A stretch of DNA of 20,952 nt, from positions 1 through 20,952 of the forward strand of contig DDDX01000083.1 in assembly GCA_002339085.1 (NCBI GenBank). Reading direction: 5' to 3'. Position 1 is the first letter of the stretch; the number at the start of each line of letters is the position of its first letter. Positions 1-8,217 of this stretch are shown here, in pieces. The DNA comes from Cellvibrionales bacterium UBA1969 (GTDB lineage Bacteria > Pseudomonadota > Gammaproteobacteria > Pseudomonadales > UBA7434). Under the pieces are notes generated by a model. It made no database searches, was not told the DNA's origin, and worked only from the letters and a program-made list of their open reading frames with translations. The translations under genes and the position numbers were made by a program.

Positions 1-1101
1 TATATGGTCGAGGGCCTCACTGTATTCAGTGATTAATCGCATCATGATATCGCGACAGGATTCAATTTGATTGATTTGTCCTACCACTTGTCCAACAGGG
101 TTGAAAGCCACTTTTTGGGTTTCGCCACTGCCGGCATAGCGGTGGGTGCGGCGCGTAGCGTCAAAGGTTAAATACCCTTGAAGCGGCATGGGCAATGGGT
201 CTGGGGTATCGGGTCTATCCCAAGCGTCGGTCCATTCATTTTTCAGCATTCTCGCAGTTTTACCCGTGAAGGAACGCGACCGAATCGTGTCTTCAGAGCT
301 GGCATTCATGTAGGACTCGCGTTGTGCCGGTTCTGCGGCTGCCTCGGATGCATTGAGCCACATAGACCCCATCCAGACGCCTTCAACACCCATACTCATG
401 GCTGCCAACATTTGACGACCATTGGCTATCCCACCTGCCGCTAGCACCGGCAAGGGTGCAACCGCGTCGACCATTTGTGGCCAAAGCACCATTGATGTGA
501 CTTCACCGGCATGACCGCCACCTTCAGAGCCCTGACAAATAATAAAATCAAGGCCGGCATTCTTATGATTAATGCCGTGTTTTAGTCGACCAGCGAGTGC
601 GCCGATTAAACGACCGGATTGGTGAACTTGATCGACAATGTTTGCCGGTGGGGTGCCTAGCGCATTGACGATCATTCGGCATTTGTTTCTTGTTAGCGCT
701 TCATCAACCAGTAACTGAGCCTGTGCTTCAGAAAAACTCAATGTCACTTCGTCATCGCCTTCGGGCCAAGCTGGCACATTATGATCTTGCAGTAAACCCT
801 CAGCAAATTCGCGATGCTGCTCAGGGATCGCCGCTTGCAGCATTTCGACTAATTTATCAGGATCGGTTTCACCCTGACCTTCATATTTTTGCGGGATCGC
901 CGTATCGACACCATAGATGTGGTCGCCAATATGGGCATCGATCCAGTCGAGCTCTTCTTTTAATTGTTTAGGCGAAAACCCAACAGCACCTAAAACGCCA
1001 ATGCCGCCGGCCTTGGAGACCGCAACGACCACATCACGGCAGTGGGTGAAGGCAAATATAGGCAGCTCAACGCCGAGTTTCTTACATAGCTCTGTTTGCA
1101 T
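1..1101 (-). CDS. Nitronate monooxygenase family protein (2-nitropropane dioxygenase-like), 3' end cut by window edge
   Basis: This minus-strand frame stays open for 367 codons from an ATG at 1099-1101 to the window edge, so the C-terminus is missing. Family members are FMN-dependent TIM-barrel enzymes that oxidise nitronates to carbonyl compounds and nitrite in the cytoplasm. The N-terminus has the substrate-entry strand ELPIFAF (residues 12-18) and a glycine-rich AGGIGVLGA turn (31-39). The motif GSEGGGHAGE (191-200) matches the family's glycine-rich histidine motif, with His197 in the place of the catalytic base. The phosphate-binding AAGGIANG (221-228) and GVWMGSMWL (241-249) follow. An AAGGAGAG Shine-Dalgarno lies just upstream, which supports the start. 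The frame is read directly and the family is recognised from its motifs. The true substrate is unknown, because many relatives are annotated only as FMN-dependent oxidoreductases. No partner gene is visible. Confidence 0.88.
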   Translation of the reverse strand, partial: MQTELCKKLGVELPIFAFTHCRDVVVAVSKAGGIGVLGAVGFSPKQLKEELDWIDAHIGDHIYGVDTAIPQKYEGQGETDPDKLVEMLQAAIPEQHREFAEGLLQDHNVPAWPEGDDEVTLSFSEAQAQLLVDEALTRNKCRMIVNALGTPPANIVDQVHQSGRLIGALAGRLKHGINHKNAGLDFIICQGSEGGGHAGEVTSMVLWPQMVDAVAPLPVLAAGGIANGRQMLAAMSMGVEGVWMGSMWLNASEAAAEPAQRESYMNASSEDTIRSRSFTGKTARMLKNEWTDAWDRPDTPDPLPMPLQGYLTFDATRRTHRYAGSGETQKVAFNPVGQVVGQINQIESCRDIMMRLITEYSEALDHI

Positions 1102-1310
1102 GGGTCTCTCCTTAAAATCATATTAACGACAGCCGCTACGTTACTGTTCATTAGCGTATTTGCCAATAGCAGTTAACACTTTGTGGATAGCAAAAACAAT
1201 CAAATCGAAGCATTTGGCTTTGTCGAGACGTTTTCTCCGATAAAAACAGCAAAATAATGCCTTTTACTTCATGGATGCGGGAATAATACCGCGGCACTGG
1301 GCAGATTGGC

Positions 1311-1338
1311 TTTAATGCTGCATGGGCTTGTGTATAAT
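1311..1338 (+). promoter_or_regulatory. Probable sigma-70 promoter of typA-dtd
   Basis: A perfect -10 hexamer TATAAT lies at 1333-1338. The best -35 is the weak TTTAAT at 1311-1316, 16 bases upstream. The start codon is 55 bases beyond the -10, so the leader would be roughly 50 nt. The 292-base gap between the divergent nitronate monooxygenase gene and typA (1102-1393) otherwise holds only an imperfect GC-tipped palindrome at 1277-1292. I see no RNA gene in it. Confidence 0.5.
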
Positions 1339-1393
1339 CCCGCCGCTTTGACGTTTGTCGTCATGGCTAATGCCATTTAGGAGTACCAACACA

Positions 1394-3229
1394 GTGACTG
1401 AACAACTCAATACCCAAGAGCTGCGTAATATCGCTATTATTGCGCATGTTGACCATGGCAAGACCACCTTGGTCGATAAGCTATTAGAGCAGTCTGGGAC
1501 GCTCGATCGTCGTGATCAAGGCACTGAAAGGATCATGGATTCGAATGATCAGGAAAAAGAGCGTGGCATCACTATTTTAGCCAAAAATACAGCGATTAAT
1601 TGGCAAGGCCATCACATAAATATTGTTGACACCCCCGGCCATGCTGATTTTGGCGGAGAGGTTGAGCGTGTGTTGTCGATGGTCGACTCGGTACTTCTCC
1701 TAGTTGATGCGGTCGATGGGCCAATGCCTCAAACTAGATTCGTAACTCAAAAAGCCTTTGCCCGCGGTTTGAATCCTATCGTTGTGATTAATAAGATCGA
1801 CCGACCGGGCGCGAGACCTGATTGGGTAATGGATCAGGTGTTTGATCTATTTGACCGCCTTGGCGCAACGGATGAGCAGTTAGATTTTCCCGTCGTTTAT
1901 ACCTCAGCGTTAAACGGCATTGCTGGACTCGATGAAAATGCTATAGGCGAAGACATGACAGCTCTGTTAGAGCTGATTTTAGACCATGTTAAAGCACCGA
2001 CGGTTGATGCGAATGGCGCCTTTCAAATGCAGATAAGCGCCCTTGATTACTCCAGTTATGTTGGTGTTATTGGTGTCGGTCGCGTGTCTCGCGGCAAAAT
2101 TAAACGCAATACCCCTGTTATCGTTGTTGATGCAGATAATAATATGCGTAATGGCCGAGTTTTAGATATTCTTGGCAACATGGGGGTCGAGCGCGTGCCG
2201 GTCGAGGAAGCGGTGGCCGGAGATATTATTTGTATCACGGGTATCGATGGCTTAAATATTTCAGATACTTTGTGTTCGCCGGATCAAGTTGAGGCCCTGC
2301 CTCAGCTAACGGTTGATGAGCCTACGGTGTCGATGACCTTCCAGGTAAATGATTCTCCCTTTGCTGGCTTAGAAGGTAAGTTTGTTACCAGTCGAAATAT
2401 TAAAGAGCGGCTGGATCGCGAGTTACTGCACAATGTGGCATTAAGGGTTGAGCAGGGCGACAGTGCGGATAAATTTGTTGTCTCTGGCCGTGGTGAGCTG
2501 CATCTATCCGTTTTAATCGAAACAATGCGCCGCGAGGGTTTTGAGCTAAGCGTTGGCCGGCCAGAAGTCGTGCAGCGGGTGGTTGATGGTGTTGTGGAAG
2601 AGCCCTTTGAATCGGTGGTTGTTGATTGCGAAGAGCAGCATCAAGGTTCGGTGATGGAAGCTATAGGCACACGAAAAGGTGATCTTAAGAACATGGTGCC
2701 GGATGGCAAAGGGCGGGTCAGACTGGATTACATCATTCCCGCCCGTGGTTTAATTGGTTTTCGCTCTGAGTTTTTAACCATGACCTCGGGTTCAGGTATT
2801 CTGACGTCTATATTCGATCATTATGGTCAGGTAAAAGTCGGTGAAGTTCAATCGCGCACTAATGGCGTATTGATCAGCAATGTGAAAGGCAAAACTTTAG
2901 CCTATGCGCTATTTAATTTGCAAGATCGTGGTCGTTTAATGATTGACGCTAATATCGATGTCTATGAGGGCCAAGTGATGGGTATTCACAGTCGTGGCAA
3001 TGATTTAACGGTTAATCCGACTAAGGCGAAACAGTTAACTAATGTTAGAGCTTCAGGCACTGACGAAGCGACTGTCTTGTCGCCGCCGATTCGATATACT
3101 TTAGAGCAAGCGTTAGAGTTTATCGAAGACGATGAACTGGTAGAGGTTACACCAGAAAGTATTCGAATTCGTAAAAAATTATTACTTGAGCACGAGCGTA
3201 AGCGCGCTGCTCGTCCGGCCAAGGTGTAA
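1394..3229 (+). CDS. typA: Ribosome-associated translational GTPase TypA/BipA
   Basis: TypA/BipA is an EF-G-like GTPase that binds the 70S ribosome and supports 50S assembly and growth under stress or cold. I chose the GTG at 1394 because TTAGGAG (1377-1383) sits 10 bases upstream. The protein is then 611 residues, against 607 in E. coli, and enters the conserved LRNIAIIAHVDHGKTTLVDK start at once. An upstream in-frame TTG at 1355 and ATG at 1370 have no such site. GTPase motifs are in order: HVDHGKTT (about 18-25), RGITI, DTPGH and NKID. The EF-G-like domains follow, with the conserved RGELHLSVLIETMRREGFEL and ARGLIGFRSEFLT segments and a basic TypA-specific C-terminus. dtd starts 8 bases after the stop codon, so the two are probably co-transcribed from the promoter at 1311-1338. 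Confidence 0.97.
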   Translation: MTEQLNTQELRNIAIIAHVDHGKTTLVDKLLEQSGTLDRRDQGTERIMDSNDQEKERGITILAKNTAINWQGHHINIVDTPGHADFGGEVERVLSMVDSVLLLVDAVDGPMPQTRFVTQKAFARGLNPIVVINKIDRPGARPDWVMDQVFDLFDRLGATDEQLDFPVVYTSALNGIAGLDENAIGEDMTALLELILDHVKAPTVDANGAFQMQISALDYSSYVGVIGVGRVSRGKIKRNTPVIVVDADNNMRNGRVLDILGNMGVERVPVEEAVAGDIICITGIDGLNISDTLCSPDQVEALPQLTVDEPTVSMTFQVNDSPFAGLEGKFVTSRNIKERLDRELLHNVALRVEQGDSADKFVVSGRGELHLSVLIETMRREGFELSVGRPEVVQRVVDGVVEEPFESVVVDCEEQHQGSVMEAIGTRKGDLKNMVPDGKGRVRLDYIIPARGLIGFRSEFLTMTSGSGILTSIFDHYGQVKVGEVQSRTNGVLISNVKGKTLAYALFNLQDRGRLMIDANIDVYEGQVMGIHSRGNDLTVNPTKAKQLTNVRASGTDEATVLSPPIRYTLEQALEFIEDDELVEVTPESIRIRKKLLLEHERKRAARPAKV

Positions 3230-3237
3230 CGATTGCC

Positions 3238-3675
3238 ATGCGTGCGCTGATACAACGAGTTAACTCTGCAAGTGTCAGAGTCGACGAGCAACTGGTCGGT
3301 CAGATCAGCAAAGGTTTACTGGTATTACTAGCTGTTGAAGCCGATGATGATAGTCAGTCAGCGGAAAAAATGGCAGCCAAGTTGCTCGATTATCGCGTTT
3401 TTAATGACCATAATAATAAAATGAATTTGAGCGTCACGGATGTAGCCGGTGAATTACTGGTTGTCTCGCAGTTCACATTAGCGGCTAATACCGATAAAGG
3501 CTTACGGCCAAGCTTTTCATCAGCCGCAGAGCCAGCTTTAGCCAAGCGACTTTATCTAGACTGCGTAGCGCAGTTAAAAGCATCACCGCTTAAAGTTGAA
3601 ATGGGACAGTTTGCTGCTGATATGCAAGTTGCATTAGTCAATGATGGCCCAGTCACGTTTATGCTGACTAGTTAA
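3238..3675 (+). CDS. dtd: D-aminoacyl-tRNA deacylase
   Basis: Dtd hydrolyses D-aminoacyl-tRNAs, and also glycyl-tRNA(Ala), so that D-residues stay out of translation. The 145-residue protein has the usual length and aligns throughout with E. coli Dtd as I remember it. It opens with MRALIQRV. It contains the SQFTLAA active-site segment (about 77-83) and ends with NDGPVTF (about 134-140), the Gly-cisPro motif that gives chiral proofreading in trans across the dimer. It follows typA after 8 bases, and the AAGGTG at the end of typA can serve as its ribosome-binding site, so translational coupling is likely. The gene converges on the alkaline phosphatase gene 32 bases away. I see no clear hairpin terminator in that gap. 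Confidence 0.97.
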   Translation: MRALIQRVNSASVRVDEQLVGQISKGLLVLLAVEADDDSQSAEKMAAKLLDYRVFNDHNNKMNLSVTDVAGELLVVSQFTLAANTDKGLRPSFSSAAEPALAKRLYLDCVAQLKASPLKVEMGQFAADMQVALVNDGPVTFMLTS

Positions 3676-3707
3676 GCGATTAAACCCTCAATTATTGCCT
3701 TACCGCG

Positions 3708-5264
3708 TTACAGTTCCCCAGCGTATTTCATCACATGAAAAATATAATGCTGCTCCATAACGCCATTCAGTAAATGCGCCCAAGGACCTTGTGCATATAC
3801 AGCAACATCGTCACCCGCATGAGTTTCAGTGGCTAAGGGGACGCCAGCTTCTTGGTGGTAGTGTTCGACCTCTGGGTTGTCTTCAAGCGTGGTTTGTCGT
3901 GTTGACTGACCAATATTATTAAATCTCGCATAGGGATTATCTGGATCGCTGGGCTGATTGTAGTAACCTGGCCCGTTAGCATAACTAAGGGTTGTGTAGG
4001 GTTTCTTATCGGCGGCAAGGCTAGGCGAGTTTTCTGCTTCACCTGCTTTATCGTTACCTGTGACGAAACCTAAAATAGGGTTGCCGCGCGTAGGGTAGCC
4101 CGCCAGTGTTAAGGTATGGCTATGGTCAGCTGTCACAATCATTAATGTCTTCTTAAGATTCACTTTGTCATGTGCTAATTCTATTGCTTGATCAAGCGCG
4201 TGCAGGTCTTCTAGTGCGCGATAGGCATTACCCACATGATGCGCATGATCAATTCGACCGGCTTCGACCACTAAAAGAAAGCGTTTACTTTTTTGCAATT
4301 GATTAATTGCCACGTTAACCATTTCGCTAAGACTGGGTTGGCCGCTGCTATCACGGTCGGCTTCAAAGTCCATATGTGAATCGGAAAATAAACCTAAAAT
4401 TTTATCGGTATCATTGTCTTGATGAGCGATTAATTGACGACGATTATGAAAGTAGCGACCGTTTGGATTGCGCTGCTGCCACTGTGAAATTAAATCAATA
4501 CCATCCTCACGCTTGCCTTTAGCATGCGTAGATTCCTTGGGTAAAAAGTGGCTACGGCCGCCGCCCAGTAATACATCGATACCATTGCCGTGGCTAAACT
4601 CAATAAATTGCCGCGCGATATCACGACAACCGTTGGCCTTTGCCTCACTAGGTAAGTCTGAATCATTCTCCCAGTTTCGTTCAGGACTATGGGCAAAGCC
4701 TGCTGCGGGGGTGGCATGGGTAACGGAGGTGGTGGTGACAATGCCTGTTGCCCAGTTACGGTCTTCAGCGAGCTCAAATAGGGTAGTGAGTTGCTGCTTG
4801 CCACAGGTATTCGTGTCAGCTCGCGCAACCGTTGCAGCCATACTAAGCACTCCAGCTTTGGTTTTTTCACCCGTGATCAAGGCGGTCATAGTGCCTGCTG
4901 AGTCGGGTGTCTGTTGGTTAGTATTATAGGTTTTAGCCAAGCCAACCGTGGGGAATCGTTCAAAGGATAAATTGTGCTCCTCCCCATTAGCCCCCGATTT
5001 TTGGCCAACATAGATACGCCCAGCTGTCACGGTGGCAATGCTCATGCCATCACCGATAAACAAGATGATGCCACTTGCACGATGATGGTTGTCTTTTCGG
5101 CCGAGATTAATCTGTAAGGCCTGCTCAGCCGCTTGATAACTACTTGCAGGCTGGTGAATCAGCTGTTCAGTCACAGGACTGGACTGCCCGAAACTATGAT
5201 TAGCGGCCATCAAAAAGCTGGCAATGATTGCTAAAAAGGCGATAGTTTTACGGCGAATCAACAT
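3708..5264 (-). CDS. phoA: Secreted alkaline phosphatase, PhoA type
   Basis: The enzyme would be a periplasmic or secreted phosphomonoesterase that releases phosphate from organic phosphate. I use the ATG at 5264 (518 residues), because the next 26 residues form a clean Sec signal: Arg-Arg-Lys, a hydrophobic core and a likely cut after SFG. A TTG at 5306 would add 14 residues but has no ribosome-binding site. With the ATG numbering, metal and catalytic residues are Asp72 (IGDGMS), nucleophile Ser122 (PDSAGTMTA), Thr/His of VTHATPAA, Arg196, Glu334/Asp339/His343 (EAGRIDHAHH), Asp380-His381 (TADHSHT) and His482 (ETHAGDD). The set looks complete. The protein is longer than E. coli PhoA (471 residues), the extra length falling mainly between the catalytic blocks. 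It lies 58 bases downstream of the split-barrel gene on the same strand. No convincing Pho box was found. Confidence 0.93.
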   Translation of the reverse strand: MLIRRKTIAFLAIIASFLMAANHSFGQSSPVTEQLIHQPASSYQAAEQALQINLGRKDNHHRASGIILFIGDGMSIATVTAGRIYVGQKSGANGEEHNLSFERFPTVGLAKTYNTNQQTPDSAGTMTALITGEKTKAGVLSMAATVARADTNTCGKQQLTTLFELAEDRNWATGIVTTTSVTHATPAAGFAHSPERNWENDSDLPSEAKANGCRDIARQFIEFSHGNGIDVLLGGGRSHFLPKESTHAKGKREDGIDLISQWQQRNPNGRYFHNRRQLIAHQDNDTDKILGLFSDSHMDFEADRDSSGQPSLSEMVNVAINQLQKSKRFLLVVEAGRIDHAHHVGNAYRALEDLHALDQAIELAHDKVNLKKTLMIVTADHSHTLTLAGYPTRGNPILGFVTGNDKAGEAENSPSLAADKKPYTTLSYANGPGYYNQPSDPDNPYARFNNIGQSTRQTTLEDNPEVEHYHQEAGVPLATETHAGDDVAVYAQGPWAHLLNGVMEQHYIFHVMKYAGEL

Positions 5265-5322
5265 CAGTGGCTTACCTAAAAAAGTGACAGTAAATGGTGA
5301 TAGCAAGAATCGTTACAGCGGG

Positions 5323-5694
5323 CTAATCGATTAGCACGACCTTAATATAAGCGCGCTTAGTTTTCTTGCCGGTTAGCCACGAGCCAATGTCAGTCAGTCG
5401 CATTTGCCAGCCGTACTTCTTTATCAGCGCGCTATGTGCTTGGCTTATCTCTTCATCGCTGGTTAAAATAAAAGCTTCACTGTCTTGCCATTCACCTAAG
5501 ATTTTACCGATCACATTACAGGCGGCGACGCGTGATTTAGGCGAGTTTCTTAGTCGCTTAACTTTGCCTGCTTGGCCGGCGGAAAAGACGTAATAAGCTT
5601 GTTTGTCACCTGCAAACCAGACTGGGGTTTCAACGGCTACGCCGGTTTTTCGAAAGGTAGCAAGGCTAAAATAGGCCGCTTGGTCGAGTGTCAT
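5323..5694 (-). CDS. PPOX-class split-barrel flavin/F420-binding family protein
   Basis: This 123-residue protein resembles the small pyridoxamine-5'-phosphate-oxidase-like family often annotated 'PPOX class F420-dependent oxidoreductase'. Visible family features are the start SLATFRKTGVAVETPVWFA (about 10-28), the strand AYYVFSAGQAGKVKRLRNSP with the basic turn that contacts the cofactor phosphate, and the following VAACNV strand. The length fits a single split barrel, which would act as a dimer. The start ATG at 5694 has GGAG about 8 bases upstream. It lies directly upstream of the alkaline phosphatase gene and may share its transcript. Coenzyme F420 is uncommon in gammaproteobacteria, so FMN, FAD or another ligand is quite possible. 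The substrate is unknown. Confidence 0.75.
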   Translation of the reverse strand: MTLDQAAYFSLATFRKTGVAVETPVWFAGDKQAYYVFSAGQAGKVKRLRNSPKSRVAACNVIGKILGEWQDSEAFILTSDEEISQAHSALIKKYGWQMRLTDIGSWLTGKKTKRAYIKVVLID

Positions 5695-5800
5695 AATGAG
5701 GCTCCGGCAGTGATTAGATTAAGAAAATAGAAAAAAGCCATAAATTCGTTTTGAGGTCTTCATATTACCACCATAAAAGCACCGGTGTTGATGCGTAGAA

Positions 5801-5867
5801 GGCTATTTTTTGAGACAATTCAAGCAATGTAGTATAACAAGTCTGTTTTGCTTTGAAAAAAATAGCC
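5801..5867. repeat. 11-bp perfect inverted repeat flanking the parC promoter
   Basis: The arm GGCTATTTTTT at 5801-5811 is matched exactly by AAAAAATAGCC at 5857-5867, with 45 bases between. The probable parC promoter (TTGAGA at 5810-5815, TATAAC at 5833-5838) lies between the arms. The left arm would not be in the mRNA, so a DNA-level role is likelier than an RNA hairpin. The function is unknown. Confidence 0.6.
5810..5838 (+). promoter_or_regulatory. Probable sigma-70 promoter of parC-serB
   Basis: TTGAGA (5810-5815) and TATAAC (5833-5838) are separated by the ideal 17 bases. The parC start codon is 109 bases beyond the -10, leaving a leader of about 100 nt. The rest of the 252-base divergent gap (5695-5946) shows no small gene or RNA that I can recognise. 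Confidence 0.6.
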
Positions 5868-5946
5868 AAAATAATTTCGGCAGCAAATGATTAGGTCTCG
5901 ATAGCGACGATCAGCAACCCTGAACCAATATGAGAACAGCGACTCA

Positions 5947-8211
5947 ATGAGCGATACCCCGATAGATTCAAGCAATTTTTCAGCTGAGCAACTGTCCATC
6001 AAAGAATATGCCGAGAAAGCATATCTTGATTACTCAATGTATGTCATTCTCGATCGCGCCTTACCACATATTGGCGATGGATTGAAACCCGTTCAGCGCC
6101 GAATCGTTTATGCAATGTCAGAGTTGGGCCTCAAGGCTTCTGCTAAATATAAAAAATCAGCCCGAACCGTGGGCGATGTGATTGGTAAGTTCCATCCTCA
6201 CGGTGATAGCTCAGTGTATGAAGCGATGGTGTTAATGGCACAACCCTTCAGTTACCGATATCCGTTGGTGGATGGTCAAGGGAATTGGGGCTCAACGGAT
6301 GACCCTAAGTCATTCGCGGCCATGCGTTATACCGAGTCACGATTAGCGCCTTACGCAGACGCATTGATGGCGGAAGTGTCGCAAGGCACTGTTGACTGGC
6401 AGGCTAACTTTGATGGCACGCTGTTTGAGCCGGTTATTTTGCCTGCCAAAGTGCCTAATATTTTGTTAAACGGAACAACAGGTATTGCCGTGGGTATGGC
6501 AACGGATATCCCATCACATAACTTAAGCGAGGTGGTTGCTGCATGTATTCATTTACTTGAAAAACCTAATGCCAGCGTTGAGGATTTATTTGCTTTCATT
6601 AAGGCCCCTGATTATCCGACCGAAGCTGAGATTATCACCCCTTCAGAGTCGATTTTGGAAATGTATAAGACTGGTAAAGGCAGTCTGAAAATGCGAGCGG
6701 TGTATGACACCGAGCAGGGCGATATTGTTGTTACAGCGTTACCCCATCAAGTTTCTGGATCTAAAGTGTTAGAACAAATAGCGGCGCAGATGCAGTCCAA
6801 AAAGTTACCTATGGTGGTTGATTTACGTGACGAGTCTGACCACGAAAACCCAACACGTTTAGTGATTGTACCAAAGTCCAACCGAGTAGATATCGATACT
6901 CTAATGTCACATTTATTTTCAAGCACTGATCTAGAGCGCAACTACCGTATAAATATGAACATGATTGGGATTGATGGTCGGCCCAAAGTAAAAAACCTCA
7001 GTTTAATTATTAAAGAGTGGCTGTCGTATCGCAAAGAAACTATCCGTAAGCGCTTAGAATATCGCTTAGATAAGATTCTTAACCGTCTTCACTTATTAGA
7101 TGGCCTATTAATTGCATTTTTAAATATCGATAAAGTCATTCATATTATCCGTAATGAAGAGCAACCTAAAAAAACACTGATGAAGAAGTTTGGGTTAAGT
7201 GAGGCGCAAACCGATTATATTCTCGATACACGTTTAAGGCAGTTAGCGCGTTTAGAGGAAATGAAGATTACTGATGAGCAGTCGCAATTAAGTAAAGAGC
7301 GCGATGAAATAGAAAAAATTCTAAGTTCTAATAAGCGAATGAAGACGCTGATGAAAAAAGAATTGCAAGTGGTGGTTGAAGAATATGGCGATGACCGTCG
7401 GTCACCAATTGTTAGCCGAGACGAGGCTTTGGCTTATTCTGAAGACGATATAACTAGCGTCGATCCAATCACTGTTGTCTTGTCGACAAAGGGTTGGATT
7501 CGCGCAGCAAAAGGTCACGAGATTGATCCGCATACCTTGAGTTATAAGTCAGGTGATAGTTTTAAGCTGGCTGTCAAAGGAAGATCGAATCAAGCTGTAG
7601 TATTATTGGATTCTACTGGTAGAAGTTACTCTGTGCCTGCCAGAGGTTTGCCGTCGGCACGAGGCCAAGGTGAACCGCTCACTGGCACGATCAATCCACC
7701 TTCCGGCGCAAGCTTTAAAGGCGCTATGATGGGCGCGGAAGAACAACTATATCTGCTGGCTACTGATGCTGGCTATGGGTTTATTGCAAAACTCGGTGAT
7801 ATGTATGCAAATAAAAAAGCAGGCAAGGCATTAATTAAGATTCCAGAGGGCGGTGAAGTAATTGTGCCTCAAAAAGTCGATGATTTAGAAAACGATCTCT
7901 TAGTTTCGGTTACAAACCAAGGATATTTATTGATATTTCCGATTTCTGACTTGCCCGTTATGGCTAAGGGTAAAGGAGTGAAAATTATGAATATACCTAA
8001 AGATCGATTTTCCGATCGAAGTGAATTTATGGTTTCCACTGCAATCATGAAAAAAGAGAATCTTTTGTTAGTAAACAGCAAAAAAAAATCTGCAAAGAAA
8101 TGGACTTATTCTGAGTTAACTAATTATGTAGGCTCCAGAGCAAAAAGAGGAAGAAAGTTACCAAACGGGTATAAGAACGTCACCTCATTATCAATAGAGT
8201 TAAAGTCTTAA
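5947..8211 (+). CDS. parC: DNA topoisomerase IV subunit A
   Basis: ParC is the DNA-cleaving subunit of topoisomerase IV, which decatenates daughter chromosomes together with ParE. The 754-residue protein matches E. coli ParC (752) from the start. It has the ALPHIGDGLKPVQRRIVYAM core (38-57), the quinolone-resistance region GKFHPHGDSSVYEAMVLMAQ (80-99) and the catalytic Tyr128 in AAMRYTESRL. The subunit interface coiled coil follows around 380-470. The C-terminal half has degenerate beta-pinwheel strands such as GWIRAAKGH and GRSYSVPARGLPSARGQGE. Ser88 and Glu92, which correspond to E. coli Ser80 and Glu84, carry the susceptible residues. No parE is visible in the window. The ribosome-binding site is weak. 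serB begins 6 bases after the stop codon. Confidence 0.97.
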   Translation: MSDTPIDSSNFSAEQLSIKEYAEKAYLDYSMYVILDRALPHIGDGLKPVQRRIVYAMSELGLKASAKYKKSARTVGDVIGKFHPHGDSSVYEAMVLMAQPFSYRYPLVDGQGNWGSTDDPKSFAAMRYTESRLAPYADALMAEVSQGTVDWQANFDGTLFEPVILPAKVPNILLNGTTGIAVGMATDIPSHNLSEVVAACIHLLEKPNASVEDLFAFIKAPDYPTEAEIITPSESILEMYKTGKGSLKMRAVYDTEQGDIVVTALPHQVSGSKVLEQIAAQMQSKKLPMVVDLRDESDHENPTRLVIVPKSNRVDIDTLMSHLFSSTDLERNYRINMNMIGIDGRPKVKNLSLIIKEWLSYRKETIRKRLEYRLDKILNRLHLLDGLLIAFLNIDKVIHIIRNEEQPKKTLMKKFGLSEAQTDYILDTRLRQLARLEEMKITDEQSQLSKERDEIEKILSSNKRMKTLMKKELQVVVEEYGDDRRSPIVSRDEALAYSEDDITSVDPITVVLSTKGWIRAAKGHEIDPHTLSYKSGDSFKLAVKGRSNQAVVLLDSTGRSYSVPARGLPSARGQGEPLTGTINPPSGASFKGAMMGAEEQLYLLATDAGYGFIAKLGDMYANKKAGKALIKIPEGGEVIVPQKVDDLENDLLVSVTNQGYLLIFPISDLPVMAKGKGVKIMNIPKDRFSDRSEFMVSTAIMKKENLLLVNSKKKSAKKWTYSELTNYVGSRAKRGRKLPNGYKNVTSLSIELKS

Positions 8212-8217
8212 ACTAAA

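Noticed and set aside
178..1126. Plus-strand frames of 69 to 93 codons at 178-444, 690-971 and 917-1126
   Set aside because: They are antisense shadows of the nitronate monooxygenase gene, whose minus-strand frame is open over the whole stretch.
1277..1292. Imperfect palindrome upstream of the typA promoter
   Set aside because: Only six of eight pairs match and no known operator resembles it.
1355..1393. Upstream TTG (1355) or ATG (1370) start for typA
   Set aside because: The GTG at 1394 has a strong Shine-Dalgarno at good distance and gives the normal family length.
4468..4929. Open frames of 153 codons (plus) and 126 codons (minus, 4490-4870) inside the alkaline phosphatase gene
   Set aside because: They lie across the conserved phosphatase coding frame, have no family likeness and no ribosome-binding site.
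5284..5303. Pho-box-like repeat (minus strand CTATCAC and CTGTCAC) in front of phoA
   Set aside because: The halves repeat every 13 bases instead of 11, and no -10 element fits between it and the start codon.
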